Below, in pieces: positions 13,163-14,143 of a stretch of 14,143 bases of DNA. The notes under the pieces were generated by a model. That model did no database searches and was not told the origin of the DNA. It worked only from the letters and a program-made list of their open reading frames with translations. The position numbers and the translations under genes are program-made. Each line of letters starts with the position of its first letter. Position 1 is the first letter of the stretch. Source of the DNA: an uncultured Megasphaera sp. (GTDB lineage Bacteria; Bacillota; Negativicutes; Veillonellales; Megasphaeraceae); contig CABQJB010000032.1 in NCBI GenBank assembly GCA_902464195.1, positions 1 to 14,143 on the forward strand. Direction: 5' to 3'.

Positions 13163-14086
13163 ATGGAGTTGGAAAGACGTGAATATGAATATATCCGTAA
13201 AATTGCTGAAACAGGGAGTTTCATAGCGGCAGCAGAAAAATTGTATATCACCCAGCCGTCGCTGAGCCAGTTCATCCGCCGCATCGAGCGCCATATCGGC
13301 GCGGAACTCTTTGACCGTTCCCATCAGCCTGTGACCTTGACCGAAGCCGGGCGTATCTATTTGGATATTGAAGGGCAGATACAAGACTTGTGCAAGGTCC
13401 GGGAACAGCGTATCCAGGATTTGGGGCAGACCATTGGCGGGACCGTGCGCATTGGCAGTTCCAATTATCGCAGTTCGACAATCCTGGCACGGGCTATTCC
13501 CATCATCAACGAACGCTATCCGCATATCGACATCTGCCTGGAAGAAGGGACGACGCGGGAATTGGAGGATTTCGCCATCCAGGGGAAGACGGACTTTTCT
13601 ATCGTCGTTAAGCCCACAGGGCATACAGATTTGGATTACATCGAACTTTTCCGGGAAGAATTGCTCTTGGCTGTTTCGCCGGACTGGGGTCTGGGACGGG
13701 AACCACTGTATGACGAGGGCCTTCATTCCCGCTATCCTGTCTTTGATTATCACAGCCTCGACGGCCATCCCTTCCTGGTCATGAAAGAAGGTCAGGAACT
13801 GCGCCATTCCTTTTTTGCCCTTGTCGACGCCCTGGATATATCGCCGACGGTGGCCCTGGAAACGACCGATATGGCTACGGCCCAGACCCTGGCCGGCATC
13901 GGCGTCGGTGCGGCCATCGTACCCGGTGGGCTGGCCCTGGCCAATATCCCAGCTGTGGAACCGAAATATTTTTCCCTGCGGGCCTATCTGGATGACTGGG
14001 ATGTCGTCCTGGCCTATAAACGGGGACGCTACTTGTCCAAGGCCGATAAAGCCGTCATCCGCGTCATCTGCGACGTCACTGGTTGA
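13163..14086 (+). CDS. LysR-family transcriptional regulator
   Basis: A 307-residue DNA-binding regulator. Residues 1-60 form the winged helix-turn-helix: EYIRKIAETGSFIAAAEKL and ITQPSLSQFIRRIE, followed by GAELFDR and LTEAGRIYL, the standard LysR pattern. After a linker helix, residues from about 92 onward (TVRIGSS) form the periplasmic-binding-like effector domain, ending in a segment near 265-300 with the usual VVLAYKRGRYLS strand. The effector is not predictable. The ATG at 13163 is chosen over TTG at 13142 because AAAGGAG (13151-13157) precedes it by 5 nt. It is divergent from usp and the radical SAM gene, with 136 nt between the starts, so these are its most likely targets besides itself. 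A heptad array begins 26 nt after its stop. Confidence 0.94.
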   Translation: MELERREYEYIRKIAETGSFIAAAEKLYITQPSLSQFIRRIERHIGAELFDRSHQPVTLTEAGRIYLDIEGQIQDLCKVREQRIQDLGQTIGGTVRIGSSNYRSSTILARAIPIINERYPHIDICLEEGTTRELEDFAIQGKTDFSIVVKPTGHTDLDYIELFREELLLAVSPDWGLGREPLYDEGLHSRYPVFDYHSLDGHPFLVMKEGQELRHSFFALVDALDISPTVALETTDMATAQTLAGIGVGAAIVPGGLALANIPAVEPKYFSLRAYLDDWDVVLAYKRGRYLSKADKAVIRVICDVTG

Positions 14087-14112
14087 AAGACGCTGTCGGA
14101 GGCATCTGTCAG

Positions 14113-14143
14113 CCCCTAACCCCTAACCCCTAACCACTAGCCC
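14113..14143. repeat. Heptanucleotide array (CCCCTAA) at the window edge
   Basis: Three CCCCTAA units (14113-14133) are followed by CCACTAG and CCC at the window end, so the array may continue. Shifted by four bases the units read TAACCCC, TAACCCC, TAACCAC, TAGCCC, which is the same family as the other arrays and includes the single TAACCCC at 1693-1699. It lies just after the lysR stop codon. Confidence 0.85.

Noticed and set aside
13124..13807. 227-codon minus-strand frame opposite lysR
   Set aside because: The plus strand encodes an unmistakable LysR protein in this range.
14113..14133. CCCCTAA repeats resembling telomere repeats
   Set aside because: Three copies in an ordinary bacterial gene context and other arrays with different units in the same window make a telomere meaning unfounded.

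Overview
The window reads as chromosomal DNA of a low-GC-phylum anaerobe. Coding DNA is moderately GC-rich and spacers are AT-rich. Most genes have strong GGAGG-type ribosome-binding sites. Transporter content (FeoAB, an ECF module), UppP and the protein sequences suggest a Negativicutes bacterium, possibly Megasphaera-like. This placement is inference from general resemblance, not from a search. No rRNA, tRNA, CRISPR array, phage gene or transposase is visible.

Layout. (1) 1-1606: a small P-loop ATPase resembling BREX-3 BrxF, standing without any other BREX gene in view. A strong terminator follows, then uppP (undecaprenyl-diphosphate phosphatase). (2) 1607-1956: a spacer packed with repeats: a bidirectional terminator, two 39-bp palindromic units, and thirteen in-register heptanucleotides that run over the stop codon of the next gene. 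(3) 1946-2407, minus strand: an unrecognised helical protein. (4) 2524-8711, plus strand: a tight run of seven genes, DUF805 membrane protein, feoA, feoB, ecfA1, ecfA2, ecfT and truA, joined by overlaps or gaps of 24 nt or less. It links ferrous iron import, the shared ECF vitamin-transport energizer and tRNA pseudouridylation. (5) 8797-10599: a divergent TrpD-like phosphoribosyltransferase and a TVP38/TMEM64 membrane protein, each with its own -10 element. (6) 10693-13026, minus strand: a tandem-domain universal stress protein followed 27 nt later by a radical SAM/SPASM-like protein, ending in a hairpin terminator. (7) 13163-14086: a divergently transcribed LysR-family regulator.

The most unusual signal is not a gene. 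Four intergenic sites carry heptanucleotides of one degenerate family (KARCMMC in one orientation). Two of these sites also share an 18-bp block and a near-identical terminator hairpin, which suggests a dispersed composite 3'-end element. Other points of interest are the isolated BrxF-like protein, a TrpD-like protein that has lost key substrate residues, a histidine-rich insertion in FeoB, and a perfect 12-bp inverted repeat that covers the universal stress protein's ribosome-binding site and promoter spacer.
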